A stretch of 64,000 nt of DNA, taken from NCBI GenBank assembly GCA_034401795.1, contig CM067359.1:142420233-142484232 (forward strand). The letters are read 5' to 3'. Within the stretch, counting starts at the first letter, position 1, and each line of letters begins with the position of its first letter. The DNA comes from Chaetoderma sp. LZ-2023a. Taxonomy: Eukaryota; Mollusca; Caudofoveata; Chaetodermatida; Chaetodermatidae. This document shows positions 1 to 10,525 of the stretch, in pieces. The position numbers were made by a program, and so were the translations under genes. The notes beneath the pieces are model-generated. The model searched no databases. It had not been told where the DNA came from and saw nothing but the letters and a program-made list of their open reading frames with translations.

Positions 1-330
1 CCGCTTAGCGGCTTACTTCGTAGACGATAGTAGGTGACAGCTAGTAAATAATGACAAGTGTACGCTAGACATAATTAGTAGTTTAGTGCTTTCACACTAT
101 TGAAATCCAGCGTTATTAATCATTTACAACGTTTACTCCCAATTTTAAAATAACTATGCCGAGTGTTGAATATTCTGAATTAAATTTTCCTGGAATTATG
201 TTGCAGTAGTTTCCAAACTAATTAGTTTCACATAATAGCCCTATGCAGGGTAAATTTTAAGCTTTCTGCTTTTCTGTCCTTGAAAGGGTTAACTAATTGA
301 TCCCAAATTTTTTAATGTTGACCCATGTTT
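1..330. other. Intergenic, nothing recognised
   Basis: AT-rich single-copy-looking DNA with no supportable reading frame, RNA gene or clear repeat. Confidence 0.5.
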
Positions 331-505
331 ACTACATGTTGAATATTTTGAAACTGGAATTTGACTGGAAGCAGAAGTTGCAATAGCAACAGCTTTCAGA
401 GAAATTACATTCAACATTTATTCAACTAACATATTTTTCAAGAATTTGTTGTAGCTGGTTGATTGCAAACAGGCTCCTGGCATAACCCTTCAATGTTTTT
501 AAAAA
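331..505. repeat. Degenerate palindromic element, pal-G/pal-B core
   Basis: The core reads TGTTGAATATTTTGAAACT then AATTTGACTGGAAG, with a weak reverse copy ending in ATTCAACA. A GGGTTAA just left (about 287) and TAACCCTTCAA at about 484 suggest pal-G-type ends. It is much more diverged than the copies further right. Confidence 0.5.
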
Positions 506-1950
506 TAGAAATTGCCCATAATAAAACAATTATTGACAATTTAGCACTACAATGACTACAATGACTGGCGCGATCATCGGGACACTAATTGCACTTTAAT
601 TTCCTCCAAACACTATGGCAAAGTGTCAGTTGTTTAGCCAGTACGCTAATTATCCGCGAGATGCAAGATTTACCTCCCCTGGTTACGGCTATCCTCGATC
701 GGGCAAACAGAGTAGGTGTGTCAGTGACGTCAGCTGCTTGTCCAAAATGGCGCCTCTATCTACTGGTTACTTTAGCAATTTAAATTGAGGATATCTTTTT
801 TATTTGTTGGCATAAAATTGTGCTCTTGGTCTCAAATTAATGCGTCAGATGCATAAGATCCCCCCAGTGGAACATCCCTTTAAGAAAAACTACTAAGCCA
901 GCTACCCCACGACGGCATCAGTTGGATGGCAAGAGCAAAAACTTGTTATAAGAAGCATCTAAATTCAATATCGCGTTGCATAGCAATGATTATTGTATAT
1001 GTGTTGTGGGTATGCAAGAACACGATCTGAAATGCTCTTTATCCAGCTTATTACACCTCCATCAGTCACTGCACGTATCTGTTGTCTGGATTCCTCAAAC
1101 ATAATGATATTGCCTGTGGCTGGAGGGGAGGGGGTGGTGACAATATCGTCTTGTATAACATTGCGTGTCAAACATGATTATATCGCCATATAGTGACATT
1201 GGTAGGGTGGGTAGGTTGGGTAAAATTGCATTGCATAACATTGTATGCCCTCAGGGCGCGCAACGACACTGTCTTATCGCAGATGTAAGAATGAACCCTT
1301 ATCTTCGGCAACCATAGCTTATTCGGTATGATGGATGCCAATATGAACCGCAGTTATACCTGTCGATAGCGGCCACTGTGTGGGAGCCATCAAAAGATAC
1401 GTGGTCGGCTGGCTGCTTGATTGTGGTTCTTTTATTATGGTGAAAGAGATGCCAAGTTTTGATTTACCTAAAGAGAGAGATTTTCGGCGAGTTTGGGAGT
1501 CATCCACGGAAAATTTTGAAAATTTTGAAAATTTAGACGACATCTTGTGCAATCTGAGGAGTTAACTGACAACTTAAGGAATTACATTTTAATTTCAGTC
1601 CCAATTGTCGCAATTTCTGACCGAGTTTTTGTACTTCGGGGCCCAAATGTGTGCATTTCAGATCCAAATCTTCACATTTCTAGTAGCATGAATAATTGCT
1701 TAAGATTTATGCCCTGTGAGAGCGTGAGAGGAGGATTAATTGCATGTGTCTCACTGCCTATAATGGCCTAGTGAGATTCGGCTCACTTCTCATAGCGACA
1801 GGTCTTCATGAACCACCATATACTGACTCTAAGAGCCTTATGCAAAAGTGTTACCGTATCGTTGAGGGTCAGGCACATGCGTGAAGTTATTCTTGTGAAA
1901 CACATTTTGCTATCAGAGAAAATATGAATTCATGAATTAATTTCTTCAGT
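506..1950. other. Intergenic, no gene recognised
   Basis: Short open frames here (60-77 codons) overlap on both strands and show no family resemblance. The only notable motifs are a TGACGTCA at 725-732 and a CCAAAATGGCGCC at about 744-756. Confidence 0.45.
725..757. promoter_or_regulatory. CRE palindrome next to a YY1-like site
   Basis: A perfect TGACGTCA (CREB/ATF site) is followed 11 bases later by CCAAAATGGCGCC, which fits the YY1 core AANATGGCG. Such pairs occur at promoters of broadly expressed animal genes, but no gene start can be seen here. Unlike most other TGACGTCA sites in the window, this one is not inside a recognisable pal-B copy. Confidence 0.3.
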
Positions 1951-2239
1951 CAATCATATGCTGCCATAATCAACTAAGTGACGCGTTCTACTGATGCAGT
2001 TTTCTCCAAACTTGGGTGGAAGCTTGCCCATGTGGTGCCGAACACGTCTGCACATTTTGTGGCCAACAGCTTTCAGAAACATAGACTTTTTAAAGCATTT
2101 CTCAATGACTCTAATGGAGCGATCTTTTCCGAACTTGGGTTGATGTGTGTCTGTGGGGTCCCGAAGAGGTATGCCAATTTTGCGGTCAAAAACTAAAACG
2201 CAACAACAACATCCTTCAGCAACATTGTTTCTAAAAAAT

Positions 2240-2310
2240 ACACTTTTGACCTTCCCCTCCCACTTTCCCCCACCCCACCCCACCACTCCCTTCACTACCC
2301 CGAAAGAAGT
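2240..2310. repeat. C-rich low-complexity tract
   Basis: Runs of CCCCACCC / CCACCCCACC. A similar tract lies at 2510-2575. Proline-rich frames across both are low-complexity artefacts. Confidence 0.7.
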
Positions 2311-2509
2311 GCATGAAAATATTCCAAATAGTTGTTTTACTCAGAAAACAAGATACTGTTATATATTCTTTATCACTCAGAGTGCAGGAAATGGCTTTTC
2401 AGTCTCTCAGAGCATGTAATCTTCACAACCCCTGAACACCCTCCACTGAGGGCACCACAAACAATCTTGTCTATGGGACAAACCTGCTCCTCTCTTGCCA
2501 GCCACCACA

Positions 2510-2575
2510 CCCACCCACCTCCACAACCACACCCCCCCCCCCAACCCCCACCCCGCCCCACCCTACCCATAACAT
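2510..2575. repeat. C-rich low-complexity tract (CCACC)n
   Basis: Strongly strand-asymmetric C-rich DNA, about 65 bp, with a run of nine or more C at about 2531. It could form G-quadruplex on the opposite strand. Confidence 0.7.
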
Positions 2576-2599
2576 ACTTTTCCTGGTGTCGCCACTGAT

Positions 2600-2690
2600 C
2601 TGAAGTCATAGTAAATAATACGTCATCTGCTATTTGACGTCACAATCAATTGCCATAGGTCCGTCAAAAAAGGGGCACCGGTCCGGCACG
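2600..2690. repeat. pal-B terminal fragment
   Basis: Contains TTTGACGTCACAATCAAT and AGGTCCGTCAA, matching the outer arm of full pal-B copies (compare 3804-3850). The palindromic core is absent. Another scrap of the same arm (CATAATCAACTAAGTGACG) lies at about 1965-1983. Confidence 0.5.
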
Positions 2691-2749
2691 AAAATCTCTG
2701 TATTGTAGGCCTTTGGTGAATTTACAATTTCAACAACTCACCCGCATTG

Positions 2750-3580
2750 CTAACATGGGCTGGACATAGGTAGAAATGGGCTGGCCATAGGTAGAAATGG
2801 GCTGGACATAGGTAGAAATGGGCTGGCCATAGGTAGAAATGGGCTGGTCATAGGTAGAAATGGGCTGGCCATAGGTAGAAATGGGCTGGACATAGGTAGA
2901 AATGGGCTGGCCATAGGTAGAAATGGGCTGGACATAGGTAGAAATGGGCTGGCCATAGGTAGAAATGGGCTGGCCATAGGTAGAAATGGGCTGGACATAG
3001 GTAGAAATGGGCTGGCCATAGGTAGAAATGGGCTGGACATAGGTAGAAATGGGCTGGCCATAGGTAGAAATGGGCTGGTCATAGGTAGAAATGGGCTGGC
3101 CATAGGTAGAAATGGGCTGGCCATATGTAGAAATGGGATGGCCATAGGTAGAAATGGGCTGGACATAGGTAGAAATGGGCTGGCCATAGGTAGAAATGGG
3201 CTGGACATAGGTAGAAATGGGCTGGACATAGGTAGAAATGGGCTGGCCATAGGTAGAAATGGGCTGGACATAGGTAGAAATGGGCTGGACATAGGTAGAA
3301 ATGGGCTGCCCATAGGTAGAAATGGGCTTGCCATAGGTAGAAATGGGCTGGACATAGGTAGAAATGGGCTGGCCATAGGTAGAAATGGGCTGGACATAGG
3401 TAGAAATGGGCTGGACATAGGTAGAAATGGGCTGGACATAGGTAGAAATGGGCTGGACATAGGTAGAAATGGGCTGGACATAGGTAGAAATGGGCTGGAC
3501 ATAGGTAGAAATGGGCTGGACATAGGTAGAAATGGGCTGGACATAGGTAGAAATGGGCTGGCCATAGGTAGAAATGACTC
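2750..3580. repeat. 21-bp minisatellite, about 39 units
   Basis: Tandem unit GGTAGAAATGGGCTGGACATA. Variants differ mainly at the GAC/GCC/GTC position. Because 21 is a multiple of three, all frames lacking a stop in the unit stay open, giving spurious repeats such as STYVQPI and FLPMSSP on the minus strand and IGRNGLD on the plus strand. Units between about 3380 and 3560 are nearly all the GAC type, whereas the left part alternates GAC, GCC and GTC. Confidence 0.97.
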
Positions 3581-3586
3581 CCTCTG

Positions 3587-3800
3587 TTAACCCTTTAACA
3601 CTCATATCAGTAAAAAAGGCTTCTGCGGTGGTCTTGAGAAATGCAAATTTGCAAACCAAGAGAAGAGTATTTTTGAAATTTTACCACTGGAATGACTGGC
3701 TCGATAACCGAGCCAGTCTTTCCAGTGGTAAATTTTCAAAAATTCTCTTCTCTTGGTCTGCAAATTTACATTTTCTGTGAGAAAATTTTCTTGAGCAAAT
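3587..3800 (+). repeat. pal-A copy A1 (foldback MITE)
   Basis: This family has a near-perfect inner palindrome (AATTTACCACTGGAATGACT, GGCTCGATAACCGAGCC, then the reverse) flanked by two different outer arms. Arm alpha contains GGCCAAAA, CTGCAGTGGTCTTGAG and then AATGTCCATTTGCAG. Arm beta contains TTCTCATAGAAAATGTCC with CAAATTTG outward. A1 is alpha-left, beta-right. Its right end abuts pal-B at 3801. No protein is encoded. Confidence 0.9.
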
Positions 3801-4113
3801 ATATGACGTCATAATGACGACACAATCAATGGATGGCGTATCTAAGTCCGTCATACACGCTTAATAGTCTGTCAGGTTGTACGAATTACATGTTGATCTT
3901 TACTATGTAATAAATATTCTGTTGAGTATTTTGAAACTAATTTGACTGGGCACCATAGGTAGCACCAGCGCCCAGTCAAATTAGTTTCAAAATACCCAAC
4001 AGCTTACCTGAATAGTTTTCTGGAAATTGAGATTCACGAAGTTCAGGGTTCGATCGATCAGAACACGGGCAAATGATGGGCGGAGCTTAGCTTGAGATGT
4101 GTGTGGCATCACT
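3801..4113 (+). repeat. pal-B copy B1 (foldback MITE)
   Basis: Parts in order: an outer arm with TATGACGTCATAATGACG; a TTTACTATGTAATAAAT link; core arm GTTGAGTATTTTGAAACTAA with TTTGACTGGG; reverse arm CCCAGTCAAATTAGTTTCAA; then GTTCGATCGATCAGAACACG and a GGGCGGAGCTTAGCT tail. These parts recur in every full pal-B. No reading frame links them. Confidence 0.9.
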
Positions 4114-4950
4114 AATACTGAATTTATCCATTTGGGGGTAGACGATGTTAACCTTGTAAGATACCGGGCGGGGTTATTACAGATTCTCAGATACTGGGTT
4201 TTATGGTTTGAGTTTCATTGAAAATGCAAACACGGCGTTGCTAGGGGCATTCCTCTTTAGCATGTAGTAGATTTTTCTCCACATTAATGGCGAAACTATG
4301 AATTCGTGATCCTAAAAGTAAGTTATTATTTCCCCTTGGAAATCAAAAAGCTGTTAGAAAATGAACAAAAACTATGCAATTTATTGAAATACATTCAAGG
4401 AAATAAATATGCCATAGCATTGACGAATATGTGTCCGATTCATGCGGAGATATCTGTGTCCTATTCTGTATTGGCGCGATTTGAAATCCCATCAAACGAC
4501 ATGAATAGTGTATGAACTCATAATTCTGACGTAGACCAAACATTATCCCACGAAAGAAGGACAGACACGTATACAAGAAACCCCAGTTAGAGAAGACTGA
4601 CACAATATGTTTCTAAACGTCAAAATAAACCCGATATTGATTGAGAAATCTTCGAAATAATTCCTTAAAGCAATAGAAGCCATGGAAAAAAGCATATACG
4701 ATTTTCACAGACAGGTAAAATATATGGTATTATCGATTATTTTGCAATAAGGTTTCCTGATCAATATGGTTATGTATAGAGCACTTATGAGGGTACCACA
4801 TCACGAGAACAAGAGGATAATGTTATAGTGGACTATCTGTCAGCGGCGAGCCAAACCAATATTGGACTAGCATGTTTATCGGGAAATGATATTTTTTGCC
4901 AGTGGAATTGTCGATAGGCTACAATGGATGAATCCGATCGGTCGATCAAG
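4114..4950. other. Intergenic, nothing recognised
   Basis: Short overlapping frames on both strands (69 and 86 codons at 4306-4603) have no family features. No repeat could be matched to other parts of the window. Confidence 0.45.
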
Positions 4951-5045
4951 TATATGACGTCATAATCAACTACGTCACACCTCGGCTGACGTCACAATCA
5001 AAATTGACAGAAATACTCCCCCATGAAGCTAGAATAGTCCGTCAA
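4951..5045. repeat. pal-B terminal fragment with two TGACGTCA sites
   Basis: Two perfect TGACGTCA octamers (4955-4962, 4987-4994) and CATAATCAACTACGTCAC match the outer arm of pal-B. It ends against the LINE fragment beginning at about 5046, so either this arm inserted at the LINE's truncation point or the LINE landed in it. Confidence 0.6.
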
Positions 5046-5463
5046 GTGAAGAATTGTATACATGTCTCCAAAGGCAGCGCTAGACAGGCTTGATGCTTGC
5101 GACCATAAACACCACCGCACCACTAATGGATACTGGTGGCCAGACAGCATAATTTCTAACGATACAAGAAACAAGATGTGTAATACATCGCCGCTGTTCG
5201 TAAAAATCGGCCAGCAAAGATTGTCCATGTTTGGCGATGTGGCAAGGATGCCAGAAGAGACACCAGCACAGAGCGCCTTGAAATTCGGCCTACTGAGAGC
5301 CAGCAAATACAAAGCCAGGGAAAACGTCATTGCATATATCTCAAGAAAACAGGACTCGGTACACTCAGATCAAGAATGGACCTAACTAACTTAAAGATTT
5401 TGGCCGAGAACAAGACAAAGTGGCCAAATGCGAAGAAGGAATGTTTGCGGCTGTAGGCTGTTT

Positions 5464-5508
<45 letters not shown>

Positions 5509-5542
5509 TGTTGCTGCTGTTGCTGCTGTTGCTGCTGTTGCC

Positions 5543-5592
<50 letters not shown>

Positions 5593-5609
5593 CGCCGCCG
5601 CTGCTGCTG

Positions 5610-5654
<45 letters not shown>

Positions 5655-5700
5655 TAGCCATACTACAGCCGCAGAATACAGTAATCATACACTCATAGCC
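5046..5700 (+). mobile_element. LINE 3'-end fragment (ORF2 C terminus)
   Basis: Reads LDRLDACDHKHHRTT, WWPDSIISNDT, QRLSMFGDVARMPEETPAQ and then KFGLLRASKYKAR. This is the Cys/His/Arg-rich C-terminal part that follows the reverse transcriptase in many non-LTR retrotransposons. The fragment at 11550-12075 is clearly the same family (FGHVLRMPEDTPAQRAL). It is 5'-truncated as is usual for LINEs and ends in CAGCCGCAGAATACAGTAATCAT, shared with the 12.05 kb copy. A large trinucleotide repeat has grown inside its tail (5463-5655). Confidence 0.8.
5463..5655. repeat. Compound trinucleotide repeat (CTG)n(CCG)n(CTA)n
   Basis: About 190 bp of GCT/GTT, then GCC/CAC, then CTG and CTA/CTACTA triplets. 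Open frames across it give poly-Ala, poly-Cys, poly-Leu, poly-Pro and poly-Val; these are artefacts. At the matching place the 12 kb LINE copy has only the short GTTTCTACTACTGCAGCCGC. Confidence 0.95.
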
Positions 5701-5862
5701 AGCAGCGCCCAGTCAAACTAGTTTCAAAATATCCAACAGCTTACCCTGTCTAAATACATTGATATTGGGATTTTTTAAGTTCACGGTTCGATGGATCACA
5801 ACACTGGAAAAGCGTGGGTAGAGTATAGCTAGAAATGGGCGTGGCATAGCTAGAAATGTATC
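5700..5862 (+). repeat. Half pal-B copy
   Basis: Starts in the palindrome centre (AGCAGCGCCCAGTCAAACTA) and runs through GGTTCGATGGATCACAACAC to GGGCGTGGCATAGCTAGAAATG. The left half is missing. It begins where the LINE tail ends. Confidence 0.75.
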
Positions 5863-6345
5863 ACTATATTGCATTCTCAAGATCCAAAAGAGCTACGAAT
5901 AGATATCTTTGCCATTTCTTTGATGAATTCCTATACAGTTTTTTGCGACTGACAAATTATATCAGAAGCCAAGTGATGACGTATCTGCATCTCACCAACG
6001 GCTATGCAGATTCACGCAATCACATTCATTTACTATCGTGACTGCGCCAGAGTCGAAACCATCATGGAACAAGAACTAGGCGAGAATTTCTTATTCTAGC
6101 GGATTATTGTCATGTGGTTAATAAATAATGGGTCGGGAAAGGTGAACATCCTATGCCAGTACATACTGCTGTTACACACCTGAGCATATCGCTGGGTTTT
6201 GTGCCACAGAGACTCCAGCTATTATTCTGGAACTGAGTAGAAACTGAAAATTGTAAAAGCAATATGTTATTTTGAGTCTAATTTGACCATACTACTTCCA
6301 TTCCTGGCAGATATTTGGGCCACCGCGAGGTCATGACGCTCTGGC
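5863..6345. other. Intergenic, nothing recognised
   Basis: No supportable gene or repeat. Confidence 0.45.
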
Positions 6346-6349
6346 ATGT

Positions 6350-7288
6350 CTGCTCAATAGACCATCAAGTCCGTCCAATAAACTATCAAGTCTGTCCAAT
6401 AGACTGTCAAGTCGTCTAATATACTGTCAAGTCTGCCCAATATGCCATCAAGTCTATCCAAAAGGTCAGCATGTCTGTCCTATAGACTATCAAGTCTGTC
6501 CAATATGCCATTAAGTCGTCCAATAGACTATCAAGTCTGTCATATAGACTGTCAAGTCTGTCCAATAGATCGCCAAGTCTGTCCAATAGGTCAGCAACTC
6601 TGTCCTATAGACTGTCAAGTATGTTCAATAGACTGTCACGTCTGTCCAGTAGGTCAGCAAGTCTGTCCATTATACTGGCAAGTCTGTCCAATACACTGTC
6701 AAGTCTGTCCAATAGGTCAGCAAGTCTGTCCAATATACTGTCAAGTCGTCCAATATATTGTCAAGTCTTCCAAACAGGCCATCATGTCTGCCCAATAGAC
6801 CGCTAAGTCTGTTCAATAGACTGTCAAGTCTGTCCTATAGATCATCAAGTCTGTCCAATAGACTGTCAAGTCTGTCCTATAGACTGTCAAGTCTGTCCTA
6901 TAGACTGTCAAGTCTGTCCTATAGAACGCCAAGTCTGTCCAATGTACTGTCAAGTCTGTCCAATTGACTGTCAAGTCTGTCCAATAGACTGTCAAGTCTG
7001 TCCAATAGATCATCAAGTCTGTCCAATGGACTGTCAAGTCTGTCCAATAGACTATCAAGTCTGTCCAATTGACTGTCAAGTCTGTCCAATAGACTATCAA
7101 GTCTGTCCAATTGACTGTCAAGTCTGTCCAATATACTATCAAGTCTGTCCAATTGGCTGTCAAGTCTGTCCAATTGACTGTCAAGTCTGTCCAATATACT
7201 ATCAAGTCTGTCCAATTGACTGCCAAGTCTGTCCAATTGACTGTCAAGTCTGTTCAATAGACATCAAGTCTGTCCAGTAGACCGTTAC
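6350..7288. repeat. 21-bp minisatellite, about 44 units
   Basis: Tandem unit AAGTCTGTCCAATAGACTGTC, each with a CCAAT pentamer and a short inverted repeat GACT..AGTC around TGTCA. Left units (to about 6780) are more diverged and include 20-bp forms; right units are more uniform. Frames such as CQVCPID and TDLTVNW are products of the 21-bp period, not genes. Confidence 0.96.
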
Positions 7289-7845
7289 ACCAATCTTATA
7301 TATTTTTCATCATTACATTTTTTGTATTTTTTATTTGACAAGACCCATATTTTATGACTACTTAGCCCATGTGGTTAGCAGAACAGCACGCGTGAGCATA
7401 CTGTTAGCTCTTTATCGCTATCCGTTGCAGTAAGTATTATGTGGCTTTGCTAAAGTACGCGATGATATAACGCATGATAATGATTTCTTTGAGCTTGATC
7501 ACTTTTATGTGAGCAATGAACGAAATTACAACATTTTCTTTGACAAAGAACAATTCAAATACGCTTGTTCATCCACTGTGCTAGATTTGCATAGTTTTAT
7601 GAACAATTTTCATGGAAGAACATGAAAAATGTGGCACTTAATTTTGATAGAAACCCTGCTTGTTGGAAGCATACTTGTCACATATCTTTAACAATATTAT
7701 GTTTATGCCGCAATAAGGTTTTCATAGTTTAGGCATGCCTAACTTTGGTTACAGTTTGTATCATGTTTCTTTTTCTTTTGTTTTCAAAGCATATGGGACA
7801 TTTTAAATAACCTTTCTATACCCTGCAATCCGGTGAAGGTTGGCC
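7289..7845. other. Intergenic, nothing recognised
   Basis: AT-rich; no supportable gene, RNA or repeat. Confidence 0.45.
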
Positions 7846-8165
7846 ATCATAATCAACTAAGTGACTTGTAGAATGACGTCATAATTATTTATGGCATGAA
7901 TGACTCGATTTAGTCTGTGTTTAACTCCTAATAGTCCGGCACGCTGTACGAATTGTATGTCCTTACCATTTAATAAACATTCTATCGAATATTTTGAAAC
8001 TAATTTGGTTTCAGAATATTCAACAGCTTACCTGTACAGTTTTCTGGAAATTGATAGTTAGGGAGTTCAGGGATCGATCGATCCCAACACAGGCGACACA
8101 GGCGAAATGTGGGTGGAGGTTAGCTAGAGATGGACGGGGCATAGTTAAAACAGGAAAGGTTCATT
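7846..8165 (+). repeat. pal-B copy B2
   Basis: Outer arm with TGACGTCA (7874-7881), the TTTAATAAACATTCT link, core GAATATTTTGAAACTAATTT followed directly by its reverse arm, then GGGATCGATCGATCCCAACA and the GGTGGAGGTTAGCTAGAG tail ending in GGAAAGGTTC. The palindrome centre (the GCTGTTGCTG stem) has been lost. Confidence 0.88.
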
Positions 8166-8980
8166 TACAGCATCCCCACTTCAAGGCAGGTATTAAGCTG
8201 CTCACTATTTTGGAATTAACTTTATCGCGGTGTTTTGCCTATGGCCATAGCCAGTCAAAATTTTAATACTTGGAAAATGAGTTGCATAACCCACCCACCC
8301 AAGTTGTGTGTTTGCAAATCCCCCAACCAGACTCACTAGCATATGGCCTCCTGATAAAAGTGATAGGAAATAGAAACTCGGCACTTGAACACGCACACAC
8401 ATTGGTGAATATGCTTTCTACCATAAACAATTCCATAATTCCATAACATTTCGATAGTCAAATTGCACCCACACCAGCCCCCAAGATCTGATAATATTAA
8501 CAAACTTTCAGGGCAGTCGATCGTCAATCACTGTGCTTCAACGATTCAGTTACTAATGGATCTGTTTACCATGATTGAACGTAGTGATTTCTAATACTAT
8601 TGCTCGTAAAGTCTTTACCAATACCATATGTCATCTCATGCATAAATGATAGATCTCTCACCCAGACCCCCACTTCTGAGCGACCTTGACAGTACCTTGT
8701 CACCAATAGATGTACTCTGCTGGCGAATGCGCACTCTGGATCTGCACTTTAGGAAACACACACGTTTTTCAATTATTCTCTTCTCGTCCGCGAATAGCAT
8801 TATCGTTGGCGATGTAATTGGTCAACCAATGAAAATGCTAAAGAAAAATTCTGCGAATAATTAGAATGATCAAATGTTATCTTCTTCTTCTTGTCGTTCG
8901 CTGATCATACCGCCAGTCCTGTAAGTGACTATCGACATGATCGACATGATCATAAGCGTTAAGTGCGTGGATTCATGGTT
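8166..8980. other. Intergenic, nothing recognised
   Basis: Includes a CCCACCCACCC patch at about 8288 and a CTTCTTCTTCTT run at about 8881. Small frames on both strands overlap and lack family features. Confidence 0.4.
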
Positions 8981-8984
8981 TATT

Positions 8985-9128
8985 AGAGTGCGCCGTGCGG
9001 CCTGGAACCGCCGTCTTCAGCACTCGAGGTTTCTGTCAGGGTTACCTAACCCGTACCTCTTTTAGTCGCCTCTTACGACACGCAGAGGATACGGAAGGTG
9101 TATTCTAAGCCCCACCTACAGGGCATTG
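8985..9128. repeat. SINE-like dispersed repeat
   Basis: Contains TTTTAGTCGCCTCTTACGAC followed by ACGCAGAGGATACGGAAG and GTGTATTCTAAGCCCC. I recall this block as a frequent dispersed repeat in invertebrate genomes, but cannot name the family with certainty. GC content is well above its surroundings. No second copy was seen in the window. Confidence 0.5.
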
Positions 9129-9189
9129 AATGTTATTATAAATGAGTTGTTTGGTTTAGCAGATATAAACTAGAACTTATAATCTAAAG

Positions 9190-9330
9190 TACAATTAAAC
9201 CTGACTATTGGATATTTGCTTTTAGCACCACAAGATGGTGGTTCTTTTGAGACTGGTGGTCGTAAGACCACCCGTCTTATAAAGGACTAACCATCTTTTG
9301 GCTCCGAAACCTCTTATGGTTAGCAAACAG
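9190..9330. repeat. pal-F copy (GACCACC foldback)
   Basis: Centre GGTGGTCGTAAGACCACC, followed by CGTCTTATAAAGGACTAACC. The centre is the same as at 55640-55662. Confidence 0.6.
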
Positions 9331-10118
9331 ATGGACACGATAGTACGCCGTCACTTAACAAGCACATTCCATGCTCCTCAAAGTATTGTTGTTTTTCCAG
9401 ACAGAATGTACGATAATGTAAATTAGAATTCGTGCTACGCTTATACCGGCAGAAATCACTTGCTTTTCCACAAGAATACCATCAATTATACCATTATCTA
9501 GATACAGCTCCCCATGCATATATTCCCTGCTCTTTGAAAACGTGCATCAATCCAGCAGACTCCAGCAGCTAGTTACACCAGACCGGGCAGCTGATGCTAC
9601 GGTGGATTATAAACGATGTTTCACAGATTCTTTCTTAGTATCTATAGTTCCGACATTGGTGCCGTGGTGGAATGGGCTGGATTTAATCCGATCACTGCTT
9701 CTAACGGGAAATAAATCTGTACCATAGGCTTTTTGGCAATTATTAATTCCCCAATACCATTTTTAAGAATGAGCCACCTGAGGCTCGATCCACACAGATG
9801 CCCTCCAGTGGTTTAATGAAAATAATATTTTATAATTAAAATAGTTTTTTTAGCAAATGCACGAGATGACTTGTGAGAGAATCTGCGTTTTTCCAAACTT
9901 GACCCTCGCCTACACGCCAATTTGGATTATAAGTTTACGTGGGGCCATATAATGTCCCCCGTCCAAAGGACCCGGCCATGATAACATCCAAATTCGCCCC
10001 TGAATGTCCCGCGCTTTAAACATACGTGATGTGGACAGTTTTCGTGCGTTGCTTGAACATACTGACCAGAGTGAGTCCCTGTCAATCTATTGTAATAACC
10101 CTGGTTCAACCCAGGAAA
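9331..10118. other. Intergenic, nothing recognised
   Basis: No gene or repeat that could be matched elsewhere in the window. Confidence 0.4.
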
Positions 10119-10119
10119 T

Positions 10120-10218
10120 GGACCATTCCAATTTTAGCTATGCCCGCCCAGCTCAATCTAGGCTCCATCCACACCACGTCCGTCTGAACCCCATGACTAT
10201 CACTTTCCAGAAAACTAT
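10120..10218 (-). repeat. pal-B tail fragment
   Basis: TTCCAATTTTAGCTATGCCC then CTCCATCCACACCACGTCCG and CTATCACTTTCCAGAAAACT are the reverse complement of the pal-B tail. Confidence 0.65.
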
Positions 10219-10315
10219 GTTTTGAAATTAAGTTAAACAATGGATTGCCCATCACAGGCACACCTATAACAAAATTAGGATGTTGGTTCTAAAGATATGC
10301 TAAGGCCTAGCAATT

Positions 10316-10412
10316 CTTCTGTGCGTGCATGCGAGCGTGCATGCGGGAGACCGAGCGAATGTGCAGGAGTGCGGCCGGGCGTGCGTGTGCGTGGGTGCAT
10401 GTGGCCCGAAGC
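10316..10412. repeat. Low-complexity GTGCGTGC tract
   Basis: Purine/pyrimidine-alternating GC-rich repeat, potentially Z-DNA forming. Confidence 0.7.
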
Positions 10413-10525
10413 CCATTCCCCAAACGAATAGATGTTTGCGCCCATGGCTTAGGTACGGTCACGTTCTTGAAAATTGTATGCAGGTTCCACTTAAAGAAAA
10501 CTGTGTTGAATATTTGACAGATAGT

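Noticed and set aside
2730-3659. Long frames of 309, 271 and 150 codons with STYVQPI, FLPMSSP or IGRNGLD repeats
   Set aside because: All arise from a 21-bp tandem repeat whose period is a multiple of three; several frames are open at once and end when the array ends.
3588-3800. tRNA or microRNA hairpin in pal-A
   Set aside because: The hairpin is a property of a dispersed family with dozens of diverged copies; no tRNA boxes and no single conserved arm.
5386-5721. Poly-Ala, poly-Cys, poly-Leu and poly-Pro frames
   Set aside because: Six overlapping frames across a compound trinucleotide repeat inside a LINE tail.
6442-7280. Cys-rich CQVCPID and WTDLTVN repeat proteins
   Set aside because: Same artefact from the second 21-bp array; open in several frames on both strands.
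6350-7288. CRISPR-like array
   Set aside because: Units are contiguous 21-mers without unique spacers, in an animal genome.
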